Part shown: one piece after another, positions 16,917 to 25,536 of the stretch
How the letters are laid out: every line of letters starts with the position of its first letter
Numbering within the stretch: position 1 is the stretch's first letter
Origin: Roseivirga sp. 4D4
GTDB taxonomy: Bacteria; Bacteroidota; Bacteroidia; Cytophagales; Cyclobacteriaceae
Assembly (NCBI RefSeq): GCF_001747095.1
Contig: NZ_MDGP01000001.1
Span: 479,001 to 543,000, forward strand
Length of the DNA: 64,000 nt
Reading direction: 5' to 3'
Made by a program: the position numbers and the translations under genes
Notes under the pieces: model-generated
Seen by the model: the letters and a program-made list of their open reading frames with translations, nothing else
The model's database searches: none
What the model was told of the DNA's origin: nothing

Positions 16917-17920
16917 TAGTCTTCCTCGTCAAATTCCTCTAATGGGTGAAAGGCCCAGATATCATCATACCTTGTGTTTACATTCCTTCCAGTCGTGATA
17001 TAACCAAACTCACCAATCGTAAAGCTGACCGCTTGTTCCCTTGAAGCTCCTTCGAACTCGGTTAGCTCTTCCCAAACATCCGTATCAGGATTGTAACGCC
17101 AGGTATCAATCAGTGCAGCTGATCTGGAACCAACGGATAAATAGCCAAAACTACCTATGGTAAAGGCTGAGGCGTACTGTCTTAGTACACCTGGATCTCC
17201 ACTGTCATCATCGTCAAGATCGTTCTTGTCCGTCCAGAGGTCAGTTGCTGGGTCATACTCCCAAAAATCTTCCTGGTGGATGCCATTGTGAATACCACCA
17301 CCTACATAGGCTTTTCCATCAATCACGAAATGAAAGGCACCTTGTCTTTTTGATCCTCCCATACTGGAAATCTGAACCCATGTATCCGTAGTGGGAGAAT
17401 ATTTATAGAAGTCCTTTAGGTTGTTGTCACCATCATTTCCTGTACCCACATAGCCTTCGTTGTTTAAGGAAAAACCGATTGCTCCTAACCTTACTGGACC
17501 AGGAAGGTCGGCTACTTGTCGCCATTGATCGAGTCCTGGGTCATACTCCCAAAAATCTTTTAGCTCCTCATCCCCATCATAACCGGTTCCAACGTATCCT
17601 TTTCCATTGGCCGCAAAAGCTACAGCTGAGTTTCGGGCTACACCTGGGAAATCTGCTATTCTAAACCATGTATTACGTCCGGGCTCGTAACGCCAAAAAT
17701 CCCTAAGCCGATCGTCTCCATCATATCCGGTGCCCACATAGGCAAAGTCATCAATCACAAATACCACCGCTCCACTTCTTGTGGCACCTTCAAAGTCACT
17801 TTCTTCTACCCAGTTGCCCTCGTCAGGAGTGGTTGAGTCTGAGTTACTGCAGCCAACCGTTATTCCTATAATAGTGCACCATAAGGCGTATTTCACAAGT
17901 ATGTTCTTCATTTTAATCAT
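16916..17920 (-). CDS. Kelch-repeat lipoprotein
   Basis: A surface or periplasmic lipoprotein with leader ending GITVGC (lipobox). The mature part consists of about six kelch repeats, each with the pattern 'GxGYVGTGYDGDxxLxDFWxYxPxxxxW', which should fold into one beta-propeller. The start at 17920 (MIKMKNIL) overlaps the stop of the upstream DUF4270 gene; an ATG at 17911 would also give a good leader. The frame is open further upstream but without a credible signal sequence. The propeller probably binds a carbohydrate or protein partner; the neighbours suggest a role at the outer membrane. Confidence 0.82.
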   Translation of the reverse strand: MIKMKNILVKYALWCTIIGITVGCSNSDSTTPDEGNWVEESDFEGATRSGAVVFVIDDFAYVGTGYDGDDRLRDFWRYEPGRNTWFRIADFPGVARNSAVAFAANGKGYVGTGYDGDEELKDFWEYDPGLDQWRQVADLPGPVRLGAIGFSLNNEGYVGTGNDGDNNLKDFYKYSPTTDTWVQISSMGGSKRQGAFHFVIDGKAYVGGGIHNGIHQEDFWEYDPATDLWTDKNDLDDDDSGDPGVLRQYASAFTIGSFGYLSVGSRSAALIDTWRYNPDTDVWEELTEFEGASREQAVSFTIGEFGYITTGRNVNTRYDDIWAFHPLEEFDEED

Positions 17921-19211
17921 TGTATTTTGAGATATAGATTTTAAGTTTTGTCTCGAATCGAGAGGCATCAATGGCTAGCGTTTGTATGTTGCTGCTGGCA
18001 AGCCCCAAAGGCAAGGCCAAGTATAGACTCTCATCATCAAGTGTTTTTGTTTGAATCATGTCTTCCAGAAAGGCCCCGACATTGAATTCATAAAAAGTAT
18101 CCAGTCCCAGTTCATCATCTAGAAAAAGCTCTCCATTTACGAGTCTACCTTCTGGTGGTGTCACCAGTACCTGGTCTATGTTTTCGAACTTAGATAGGTA
18201 GTAAAGCGAGAGTTGAGAGGGCAGAGGGGTATCTTTATCGAAAGATCCATCGATTAGCCTGACTTCGAGCGTGGCATTATTGATCGTGAAAGTCTCAAAA
18301 GCTGCTTCTATATTTTCAATGTTAGGTATGCTGATCTTGGTGACTAGGCTTGTCGAACCTTGAATAAAGCTAATGCCTCCAGTTTCAGAACTTTCCAGTT
18401 CCCCTTGGTTTATGATTTGGTTTAAAACTGAGTTGGTTTCCTCAATTTGAACTTCCGTGAACTGGTTATTGACAGCACCGATAGGGAAAGTGTAAATCTG
18501 TTCATCTATATCATCATCGATCGGTATACGATAGTACATATTGAGCTTAACATTGGTCTCATCAAAGGGGATCGTGTTGATGAATTCAGCGTTTTCGTCT
18601 ACCGTGACCATTACAAACCCACCAAGATATTCTCTGAAGTCAAAGTCGCTATCGAGAACATCATCACCGTCCAGAGCCATTTGAAAGATTTCTTCACCCA
18701 ATGATTGTGAGAGCCGAACAAAGACTGAATCGTCCTCATCTTCCTCTGCCTCCAGAATAAAACTTCCAACAGGTGTTGGATTGAAGTCAAGATGGTCGAA
18801 CTGATAGAAGAAGTCCTCTTCGGGTTCATAATCATCTTCAATTCTGTAGATTTCTATACGCTGATCAGCTCCTGTTCCATAGGTGCTGGTATAGGGATAG
18901 ATGATAAGTCCCAGTGAATCAAATGTATCCTCAGAATCAACCTCAAGGCCGGTGCCTAATGAAAATTGAAAGAAACTTCTTGTGGTAATTGAACCAAGTA
19001 ATTCGTTTTCATAGGCTCCCAACAGCAAGGATGGAGTTCCTTGGGTGATGATGGAATCTACATGAATGGTCGAAATATCAAGCCTTACTGTGTCAACAAA
19101 GAAAAAGTCAAACACTGACTGATCGTCAATGGCAATCTCTCCTTTTTCCTCGCAGCTAAGAAGTGCCAGGAACATAAATATCGTGGTCGTTAAGACAATT
19201 GATTTCCTCAT
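17913..19211 (-). CDS. DUF4270 lipoprotein
   Basis: A 432-residue lipoprotein: leader MRKSIVLTTTIFMFLALLSC followed by 'EEKGEIAIDDQSVFDFFFVDT', the conserved opening of DUF4270 proteins. The body is beta-rich and acidic. The start at 19211 is chosen over one 21 bases upstream because it begins directly at the basic N-region of the leader. It is the first gene of a tightly overlapping set with the kelch lipoprotein and the beta-barrel. In other Bacteroidota DUF4270 proteins are linked to cell-surface or polysaccharide functions, but no biochemical activity is known to me. Confidence 0.8.
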   Translation of the reverse strand: MRKSIVLTTTIFMFLALLSCEEKGEIAIDDQSVFDFFFVDTVRLDISTIHVDSIITQGTPSLLLGAYENELLGSITTRSFFQFSLGTGLEVDSEDTFDSLGLIIYPYTSTYGTGADQRIEIYRIEDDYEPEEDFFYQFDHLDFNPTPVGSFILEAEEDEDDSVFVRLSQSLGEEIFQMALDGDDVLDSDFDFREYLGGFVMVTVDENAEFINTIPFDETNVKLNMYYRIPIDDDIDEQIYTFPIGAVNNQFTEVQIEETNSVLNQIINQGELESSETGGISFIQGSTSLVTKISIPNIENIEAAFETFTINNATLEVRLIDGSFDKDTPLPSQLSLYYLSKFENIDQVLVTPPEGRLVNGELFLDDELGLDTFYEFNVGAFLEDMIQTKTLDDESLYLALPLGLASSNIQTLAIDASRFETKLKIYISKYND

Positions 19212-19350
19212 GAATACTCGTTGTTGCCCCAAATAGACAACTTAAGTGCATGAGGAAAACCATGCAGATTGTTAAAATTCGTAAAGCCAATTGCTAAACT
19301 TTGTGAATGGACTTTCTCACTCAGTTAATGGAACAGGAGAGCTGAACGTC

Positions 19351-20079
19351 CTAAATAAAAAGATCGGTATTCGAAATTTTTGTTCGATAGGTCTTACCGA
19401 CCGGTACCTTCATGCCATTATTCATGATGAGTGTATGACCTGTCTTGCTCTTGATCTTTTGCTTTGGCACTATAAAGGAACGGTGGGTGCGAATGAAGCT
19501 ATCTGGTAGCTCCTTTTCCATTTTAGTCAGTGAATTGAGTACCAGGAATTTTCGATCCTTTGTATAATAGCGAATGTATTCTCCTACTGATTCTATTAAT
19601 TCAATTTCACCGAGTTTGAGCCGATGTTTATCATAACCAGATTTGATTATAATGTATTGTGTCTGATCATTCTGCAAAGACTCAAACTGAAAAGCCTTTT
19701 CTTCAAGCATGAATGTGTTCTTAATCTTTTCAAGACATTTCATAAAGCGCGCTTCAAGAATCGGCTTTAGCAAATAGTCTAAAACATCAAACTCATAGCC
19801 TTTCAGAGCAAAGTCTTGATAGGCAGTAGTAAATACTATTTTAGACTCAATCTCATATTCTTCAAGAAACTCCAGTCCCGTCTTGTGTGGCATTTGTATA
19901 TCTAGGAATATAACATCAATGCGTTCACTCTCTAATGCTGCTTTGGCTTCAAAGGCATTCTTACAAGAGGCGACCAGTTGAAGCTGTGGCTGTTTTTTAA
20001 TCAGGTGGATGAGTAGCTCCCGTGCGTACTGCTCGTCATCTACCACCATGCATTTTATGGATATATCAGACTGCGTCAT
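19351..20079 (-). CDS. LytTR-family response regulator
   Basis: A 242-residue regulator with an N-terminal receiver domain (acidic pocket VVDDE, phospho-acceptor D60 in VIFLDIQMP, lysine K105 in YLLKPI) and a C-terminal LytTR DNA-binding domain (about 143-240, with 'FIRTHRSFIVPKQKI'). It overlaps the histidine kinase gene by 14 bases, so the pair is one operon. The pair is transcribed away from the TonB-receptor operon, which starts 200 bases from the kinase start, making that operon a plausible target. Confidence 0.92.
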   Translation of the reverse strand: MTQSDISIKCMVVDDEQYARELLIHLIKKQPQLQLVASCKNAFEAKAALESERIDVIFLDIQMPHKTGLEFLEEYEIESKIVFTTAYQDFALKGYEFDVLDYLLKPILEARFMKCLEKIKNTFMLEEKAFQFESLQNDQTQYIIIKSGYDKHRLKLGEIELIESVGEYIRYYTKDRKFLVLNSLTKMEKELPDSFIRTHRSFIVPKQKIKSKTGHTLIMNNGMKVPVGKTYRTKISNTDLFI

Positions 20080-21127
20080 GATTGATGTTTATGTTGATGA
20101 TGAACCTGCCGTTTTTTTGAACAGACTCGAATTTATGGCGATCAGGGTAGGCATAGTTGAGTCTGTGTTGAATATTACTTAAGCCAATTCCAGTTTCTGA
20201 AGGCGCTTTATTAGGTTGAGATGCAGAGGGGATAAAACTATTTTCGATATGGATGCTTGTATTATGCCCTCGGTGCTGAATGTCTATGTTTATGTCTAGG
20301 TTTTCGCCAGTAATAGAATAGCCATGTTTGAAAGCGTTTTCCAAAAGAGGTATAAGAATCATAGGTTCTATTTCGGCTAAGGGGTTGTCAATCTCCTTCT
20401 TCAGCTTAACCTCAATATTAGCTTCATCTTTCATGCTCTGAAAAAAGATGTAACTCTCAATTACTTCAATTTCCCGAGAGAGCTTTATCTGCCCATTCTG
20501 ACATTCATAAGTAACATAGCGCAGCATTTCACTCAGCTTTTGTATAAACTGATCGGTCTTTTCTGGTTTGAGCTTGAATACACTATACAAGTTGTTTAGC
20601 GCATTGAAAAAGAAGTGTGGATTGATCTGCGATCTCAGAAATTTCAATTCTGCTTCCGTCTTTTCTTTTTCCAGAAGAATGGTGACTTGTTCTTTTTTCG
20701 ATTGGTCTATGGCCAAGGCATAGACTGTACTGATGAACAGTATGATCAGCGTTAAAATCAAAGGAGGAAAAATCTGTACCGGTTGGGGCAGATCAGCGAA
20801 AGTAAATTCACTGCCTGGTATTGTCCGACTTAGCTGAGCTTCGGTCAGGTTTGATCGGAACCACCAAATTAGCATTCTACTCACTCCTACAAGCAGTACA
20901 AGTACAGAGAGTCCGTATTGCCCATATTTTTTTCTTTTAAACAGTTTGGGTACCAGCACATATAGGTTGAAATAGGCCAGACCGATTTGAAGCGCAAAGG
21001 GCAGAGATATTCTTGTCAGTACAGGAATTAGAGGCTCCTCCTGAATTCCAAAAGTAAAAGGGAATAAGAACAGTATCAGCCAGAAACCGATATGGAGCCA
21101 CTTGATGTAATGCTTCGAAATTTTCAC
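20066..21127 (-). CDS. LytS/YehU-type sensor histidine kinase
   Basis: A 353-residue membrane kinase with four predicted transmembrane helices in residues 10-145, a short coiled segment (about 145-165), and a His_kinase domain with the phospho-accepting histidine H171 in SQINPHFFFNALNNL. The ATPase part shows 'LIPLLENAFKHGY' and 'GIGLSNIQHRL'. It has no large periplasmic sensor, so the signal is probably sensed in the membrane. It works with the overlapping LytTR regulator. Confidence 0.92.
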   Translation of the reverse strand: MKISKHYIKWLHIGFWLILFLFPFTFGIQEEPLIPVLTRISLPFALQIGLAYFNLYVLVPKLFKRKKYGQYGLSVLVLLVGVSRMLIWWFRSNLTEAQLSRTIPGSEFTFADLPQPVQIFPPLILTLIILFISTVYALAIDQSKKEQVTILLEKEKTEAELKFLRSQINPHFFFNALNNLYSVFKLKPEKTDQFIQKLSEMLRYVTYECQNGQIKLSREIEVIESYIFFQSMKDEANIEVKLKKEIDNPLAEIEPMILIPLLENAFKHGYSITGENLDINIDIQHRGHNTSIHIENSFIPSASQPNKAPSETGIGLSNIQHRLNYAYPDRHKFESVQKNGRFIINININHDAV

Positions 21128-21328
21128 CTCCTAAAAATAGGTCGCTTAACCGAGAATCTTTTGAGTGAGGGTGTTATTCACTGAATAATTGGCATCACTC
21201 ACTGAATGCTATCCAACAAGAGATAACAAATAATCAGTTCGGGTGTGTCTTAAGCCAAAACATATAAAGCAATGGTCAAAACTTTGACATTTAAACAGGC
21301 AAGAAGTGAAACAGAAAAGTCCGGACTG

Positions 21329-23740
21329 ATGAGATTCAGCCGGCTCTTTTTTTACCTGTCCATTTTCCTTTTGGTAGCCACTGAAAGTTATGGACAAGGG
21401 GAGAGAGCAGTTTTAAAAGGTAGAATAAGAGACGCAAGCACTGGTGAAGATCTCATCAGCGCAACTATCTATGTCCAACAGACGGGTAGTGGGGCTGTTT
21501 CCAACGCTTACGGATTTTATTCGCTGGTTTTAAAACCCGGCAAGTACAATATAAAAGTGAGCTATATCGGTTTTGAGACAATAGAACAAGAAATCGAATT
21601 AAAAGGAGATACAGAGTTGAATTTCGAGTTAACGATTAAGTCCGATGAACTCGAAGAGGTGGTGGTCTATGCAGAGGCAGAAGACGAAAACGTCAAGAGT
21701 GTGAAGATGAGCGTGGCTAAGATTGATGCGAATACGGTTAAGCAGTTGCCCACAGTCTTTGGAGAGGCAGACCTTGTGAAGTCCATCCAGTTGTTACCGG
21801 GGGTAAGCAGCGCGGGAGAAACATCTGGTGGTTTCAATGTAAGAGGAGGAGCAGCAGATCAGAATCTAGTACTGCTAGACGAAGCGACAATCTTTAACAC
21901 AAGTCACCTTTTTGGGCTGGTTTCCATATTCAATGCGGATGCGGTTAAAGATGTAACACTATATAAAGGTGGAATTCCCTCGATCTATGGTGGCAGGCTT
22001 TCTTCTGTCCTTGATGTAAGGCAAAAGGATGGTAATAGCAAGCAATTGGCAGGAAGTGCAGGTATTGGTTTATTGTCCAGCCGATTGAATGTTGAGGGTC
22101 CGATAGATCAGGGCAAGGGATCCTTTCTGGTGGCGGGTCGGAGGTCCTATGTAGATCTCTTTCTGCCTTCGGTATTGGACGATCCACCAACGGTTTTTTT
22201 CTATGACATCAACCTAAAAGCAAATTATGCCTTTGATGCTGATAACAGACTCTTTGTGTCTGGCTATTTCGGGAGAGACAACTTCAGCGTAGACGACTTT
22301 TTAAACAATGATTGGGGAAATCTGGCCTTTAACCTACGGTATAACAAAGTGTTGAATGAAAATCTCTTTTCGAATGTATCGCTCATTTACAGTGACTACC
22401 GATACAACTTCGACATTCTAAGAACAGACGGTTATTCATGGGAAGCCCATATTGAAAATTTCAATCTAAAGACAGATTTCACGCTATTCCAGCAAGGTGA
22501 TAATCAATTGGATTTTGGTGCTAGCTTACTTTACTATGATTTTAATCCAGGCGACATTAGCCCGAATGCCGAGTCTACTACTGTGCCTACGACTCTCGAT
22601 CCTAAGTTTGCCCTCGAGCCTTCGCTATATGTAAGTGCCAAGCGTACGCTTTCCAGTAATTTGACGATAGAAGCTGGTCTTCGACTCTCTTCCTTTCTTA
22701 GAATGGGGAGCGAAGAAGTACGGCTTTATGAAAACGATCAGCCTGTAGTCTACAACAGTCAGTTGGGGCGATATGAAGAAGCTAATGTGGTTGGTTTTGA
22801 ATCCTATGGGTCTGGAGAAGTTATTTCCAGCTTTTATAATCTGGAGCCAAGGCTTTCACTCAATTATCAGTTGAACGACAGGAGTTCTTTAAAAGCAAGC
22901 TACAATAGAACTGTTCAATACATTCACTTGATTTCAAATAGCACATCTCCGACAGCATTAAATATTTGGACACCAAGTGGCCCTTACTTAGAACCACAAC
23001 TGGCCGATCAAGTCGCCTTCGGTTATTTCAGAAATTTCCGTGATAACACCTATGAAGCCTCAGCGGAAGTCTATTACAAAGACATGCGCAATCAAGTAGA
23101 TTATGTCGATGGGGCAGACATCCAATTGAATAACTATCTGGAAACTGAATTACTGAGCGGTATTGGAAGGTCGTACGGACTGGAATTGTATGTCAAAAAG
23201 AACAAGGGACGACTCACAGGATGGTTAAGTTATACGCTGTCGCGAAGTGAACGCAAAATAGATGGTGAGGGTACAGGAGGTCCTGGTATTAACAATGGGG
23301 AATACTATGCAAGCAATTTCGATAAGACACATGACCTGAGTTTGACGGGAATGTATAAGATCAATAAAAGCCTGACATTTTCTGCCAACTTTATTTACCA
23401 GACCGGTATGCCGATCACCTATCCGGAAAGTCGCTATGAGTTTGGCGGTATAGTGGGGGCAAACTTTGAATCCCGTAATCAAGCCCGAATTCCAGATAAT
23501 CATCGACTTGACCTCTCCCTAACGGTAAATACAAAACAAAGACCAAAATGGGATGGTAGCTGGACTTTTAGTTTGTATAACGTTTATAATAATCAGAATG
23601 CCTACGACATCACTTTCAGTCCCACCGGAGCAGAAAGAGGGGCAGAAATTTCACAGTTCTACACTGACCGATTCAATACCCAAGCGACTCAATCGTACAT
23701 CGGCTTTTTCCCAAACATCACTTATAACCTAAAATTCTAA
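21329..23740 (+). CDS. TonB-dependent outer-membrane receptor with carboxypeptidase-like N-terminal domain
   Basis: An 803-residue outer-membrane transporter. The start at 21329 gives a clean signal peptide (MRFSRLFFYLSIFLLVATESYGQ); the frame is open 57 bases further up. After the leader comes a carboxypeptidase-D regulatory-like domain (about 25-110, 'LKGRIRDASTGEDLISATIYV'), then the plug (about 125-235, 'GGFNVRGGAADQNLVLLDEATIFN') and a 22-strand barrel ending in 'SYIGFFPNITYNLKF' with the terminal aromatic residue. A DUF4249 lipoprotein follows after 3 bases. This pairing resembles SusC/SusD logic, with the lipoprotein possibly serving as substrate lid. The cargo is unknown. Confidence 0.92.
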   Translation: MRFSRLFFYLSIFLLVATESYGQGERAVLKGRIRDASTGEDLISATIYVQQTGSGAVSNAYGFYSLVLKPGKYNIKVSYIGFETIEQEIELKGDTELNFELTIKSDELEEVVVYAEAEDENVKSVKMSVAKIDANTVKQLPTVFGEADLVKSIQLLPGVSSAGETSGGFNVRGGAADQNLVLLDEATIFNTSHLFGLVSIFNADAVKDVTLYKGGIPSIYGGRLSSVLDVRQKDGNSKQLAGSAGIGLLSSRLNVEGPIDQGKGSFLVAGRRSYVDLFLPSVLDDPPTVFFYDINLKANYAFDADNRLFVSGYFGRDNFSVDDFLNNDWGNLAFNLRYNKVLNENLFSNVSLIYSDYRYNFDILRTDGYSWEAHIENFNLKTDFTLFQQGDNQLDFGASLLYYDFNPGDISPNAESTTVPTTLDPKFALEPSLYVSAKRTLSSNLTIEAGLRLSSFLRMGSEEVRLYENDQPVVYNSQLGRYEEANVVGFESYGSGEVISSFYNLEPRLSLNYQLNDRSSLKASYNRTVQYIHLISNSTSPTALNIWTPSGPYLEPQLADQVAFGYFRNFRDNTYEASAEVYYKDMRNQVDYVDGADIQLNNYLETELLSGIGRSYGLELYVKKNKGRLTGWLSYTLSRSERKIDGEGTGGPGINNGEYYASNFDKTHDLSLTGMYKINKSLTFSANFIYQTGMPITYPESRYEFGGIVGANFESRNQARIPDNHRLDLSLTVNTKQRPKWDGSWTFSLYNVYNNQNAYDITFSPTGAERGAEISQFYTDRFNTQATQSYIGFFPNITYNLKF

Positions 23741-23743
23741 GAC

Positions 23744-24604
23744 ATGAAGAAGTTATTAATTCTATTGACAGGAGCATTTATGCTGACAGCTTGTACTGAC
23801 GAGCTGGATGTAGACTTGGAAGAAGGACAAGTCCGTTTGGTTGTTGAAGGCCGACTGGTAAGGCAAAAGGAAGGGTCAAATAGTGGCTATCAGTTCATTC
23901 GACTATCTACTACCGCTCCATATTTTCAAAATGAACAAACACCGGCAGCACGAGGAGCAAGTGTTGAAGTACTAGAGCTTGAGACCAATGTCACCTATGT
24001 CTTTGCCGAGTCAGCCGATGAGCCGGGCATTTATGAGACTTTCGGTATGACCCCAACGGTCGGTTTTACCTATCGACTTGAGGTTCGATATGAATCCAGT
24101 ATTTATCAAGCTACTGAAGAAATGCTCGCTGTGGCATCCATCGATCGCTTGGATCAAGAATTTAGAGAGGAGACCATTTTCCGAGATGAGGGCATAGGCC
24201 TGTTGCTGGATTATCAGGATCCTGAGGGTATAGAAAACTACTATCATTGGCAAACCTATCGCAATGATACTTTGCTGATTCGGGCTGATGTGGGGAATCA
24301 ATTTAACCTGATCTCTTCAGATGAGTTCTACGATGGCTTGAAAGTAGTAGGTTTTGAATTGGCAGGTGATTTTTCCTTTGAGCCAGGAGATCGTGGTTTG
24401 GTGAGACAATATGCCCTCTCGAAGGAGGCATACGATTATTATCGGATTTTCTATGAACAGGCGGTGGGTCTTGCACCTGGGGGGGGCGATGTAGTTCCGG
24501 CTACTTTGCGTGGTAATGTTCAAAATGTGAGTAATGATGCACTCTATCCTTTAGGCTATTTCGAAGCAAGTGAAGTTTCTCAACAGGAAATTACGGTTCA
24601 ATAG
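23744..24604 (+). CDS. DUF4249 lipoprotein
   Basis: A 286-residue lipoprotein; leader MKKLLILLTGAFMLTAC with the lipobox cysteine at 17. 'VRLVVEGRLVRQKEG' and 'YQFIRLSTTAPYF' are typical of DUF4249, a family found directly downstream of TonB-dependent receptors in Bacteroidota. It is presumably surface-exposed and associated with the upstream receptor. No terminator is visible after the stop; the DnaA-box-like array begins 18 bases later. Confidence 0.85.
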   Translation: MKKLLILLTGAFMLTACTDELDVDLEEGQVRLVVEGRLVRQKEGSNSGYQFIRLSTTAPYFQNEQTPAARGASVEVLELETNVTYVFAESADEPGIYETFGMTPTVGFTYRLEVRYESSIYQATEEMLAVASIDRLDQEFREETIFRDEGIGLLLDYQDPEGIENYYHWQTYRNDTLLIRADVGNQFNLISSDEFYDGLKVVGFELAGDFSFEPGDRGLVRQYALSKEAYDYYRIFYEQAVGLAPGGGDVVPATLRGNVQNVSNDALYPLGYFEASEVSQQEITVQ

Positions 24605-24621
24605 CAAAAATCAGAGTGGAA

Positions 24622-24689
24622 TGTGCATAAACATGTGGATAACCCGGTGGATAACTATGTGAATAGCTGAGTGGGAAACTTGTTGAAAA
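24622..24689. other. 12-bp-periodic array of six DnaA-box-like sites (candidate origin element)
   Basis: Six 9-mers in the same orientation start at 24622, 24634, 24646, 24658, 24670 and 24681: TGTGCATAA, TGTGGATAA, GGTGGATAA, TGTGAATAG, AGTGGGAAA, TGTTGAAAA. TGTGGATAA is the exact complement of the consensus DnaA box TTATCCACA and TGTGCATAA matches the relaxed form TTATNCACA; the others differ by one or more bases. The spacing is 12 bp (last one 11). The array is followed by TAGGGGG and a gene-free stretch of ~870 bases. This fits a replication-origin box cluster or a DnaA-responsive control site, but no dnaA, parAB or gidA gene is in the window and no strongly AT-rich unwinding element is evident. 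Confidence 0.6.
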
Positions 24690-24705
24690 CTAGGGGGTTA
24701 CAAAG

Positions 24706-24736
24706 TTTGCCTGTAAAGTTATGTAGAGTACCTTAG
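24706..24736 (+). promoter_or_regulatory. Bacteroidota-type promoter of the candidate structured RNA
   Basis: TTTG at 24706-24709, 19-base spacer, then TACCTTAG at 24729-24736, one base off the Bacteroidota -7 consensus TAnnTTTG. The start of transcription would be near 24743. It lies 17 bases downstream of the DnaA-box-like array, so DnaA binding could influence it. Confidence 0.55.
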
Positions 24737-24742
24737 GTATAC

Positions 24743-25458
24743 CAAGTGAGGGATAAAGAACAGAAGTTTTACTTCAGTCTCTCTTCGGGGGAAGCCCGAA
24801 AAAGTGTAGTGAAAGGGTTGACATGCAAATGTTAATCTGAGACAGTCAAAGTGATGCTGTTAGTATTTCTCCGGATAGCAATTGAAGGAGGCGATATCGG
24901 AAATTTACTTCAGGGATAATTTCCAAGCGTTTGTGATCACTACTTGAAAGGGAGTAATCATAAGACGTTCTAAAAATCTTTCTATGAAAGGTGACTAGAC
25001 AGCGCTTTTAACAGTTGACTTTAACGAGTACTGAGCAATCAGGATTAGTTATCGTCAGGAAATACTTCGGTATGCTCCTAATCACGACCAGCGATCATCG
25101 GCAACGGTGATTGACACCTTCTTGCAAGAGAAGGTGGAATATGTGGAGGCTACTTTCGGGTAGTTTTGACAAAGAACGTTGGTGGATATCTGCAAAGATG
25201 TACAAGACTGCAAAAGCTTCGCATAAGCGATTGGTGCTGAGCACCGAACTATAGGTGAAGCCGAAAAAAGACAGCGTTTGAACTTGATTGCTTGGGCCTT
25301 CAAGTTTCGGCAAAGTTCTGAACAGTAACTTGGCGTCTTTAAATAGTTCACGCTATTTAAAGATGAGCAGGGGACGAGTAATCGTCCCCTGACTTTGTTA
25401 TTTGGGGGTATTTGAAAAAATACTGGAAGAGACCACTGGGGAGTGGTCTCTTTTTTTT
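24743..25458 (+). ncRNA. Candidate large structured non-coding RNA (~715 nt), family not recognised
   Basis: The stretch has no plausible plus-strand ORF but is full of stable hairpins: 24784-24800 (TTCGGG/CCCGAA), 24899-24924 (GGAAATT/AATTTCC), 25062-25073 (ATAC-TTCG-GTAT), 25092-25113 (9 bp closed by a GCAA loop), 25115-25136 (CACCTTC/GAAGGTG), 25149-25164 (CTACT-TTCG-GGTAG), 25231-25247 (TTGGTGC/GCACCGA), 25260-25311 (GCCGA/TCGGC enclosing AACTTGA/TCAAGTT), 25336-25363 (11 bp), 25368-25391 (10 bp closed by a GTAA loop) and the terminator. Two UUCG-type and two GNRA-type loops and the promoter/terminator frame argue for a functional RNA. It does not show the conserved motifs of RNase P RNA, tmRNA, 6S, SRP RNA or group II introns. 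The 5' end is inferred. Confidence 0.55.
25428..25458 (+). terminator. Strong Rho-independent terminator
   Basis: Stem AGAGACCAC with GTGGTCTCT around a 6-base loop (TGGGGA), followed by a run of eight or nine T ending at 25458. It closes the candidate RNA transcript and separates it from the TetR gene. Confidence 0.9.
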
Positions 25459-25504
25459 GTGCCTATTCTAAACCTTTTTTCAAGTTGATCGTTGTCTTAC
25501 TAGT

Positions 25505-25536
25505 TTTGATAATAGTATTACTATTATTTAAGATAG
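25505..25536 (+). promoter_or_regulatory. Promoter with embedded TetR-type operator
   Basis: A perfect 19-bp palindrome ATAATAGTATTACTATTAT (25509-25527; 9-bp arms around one T) begins directly after a TTTG box (25505-25508). A weak -7 element TAAGATAG (25529-25536) follows. The operator thus fills the spacer between the two promoter boxes, which is where a repressor would block polymerase. It lies 31 bases upstream of the TetR gene, so autoregulation of the secretion operon is likely. Confidence 0.65.

Noticed and set aside
25082..25351. Minus-strand ORFs of 72-89 codons inside the candidate structured RNA
   Set aside because: They lie across strong hairpins, have cysteine-rich improbable composition and no family resemblance; the plus-strand promoter and terminator explain the region better.
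24743..25458. RNase P RNA or tmRNA
   Set aside because: The conserved GAGGAAAGTCC-type core of RNase P and the tRNA-like ends of tmRNA are missing, and the element is longer than either.
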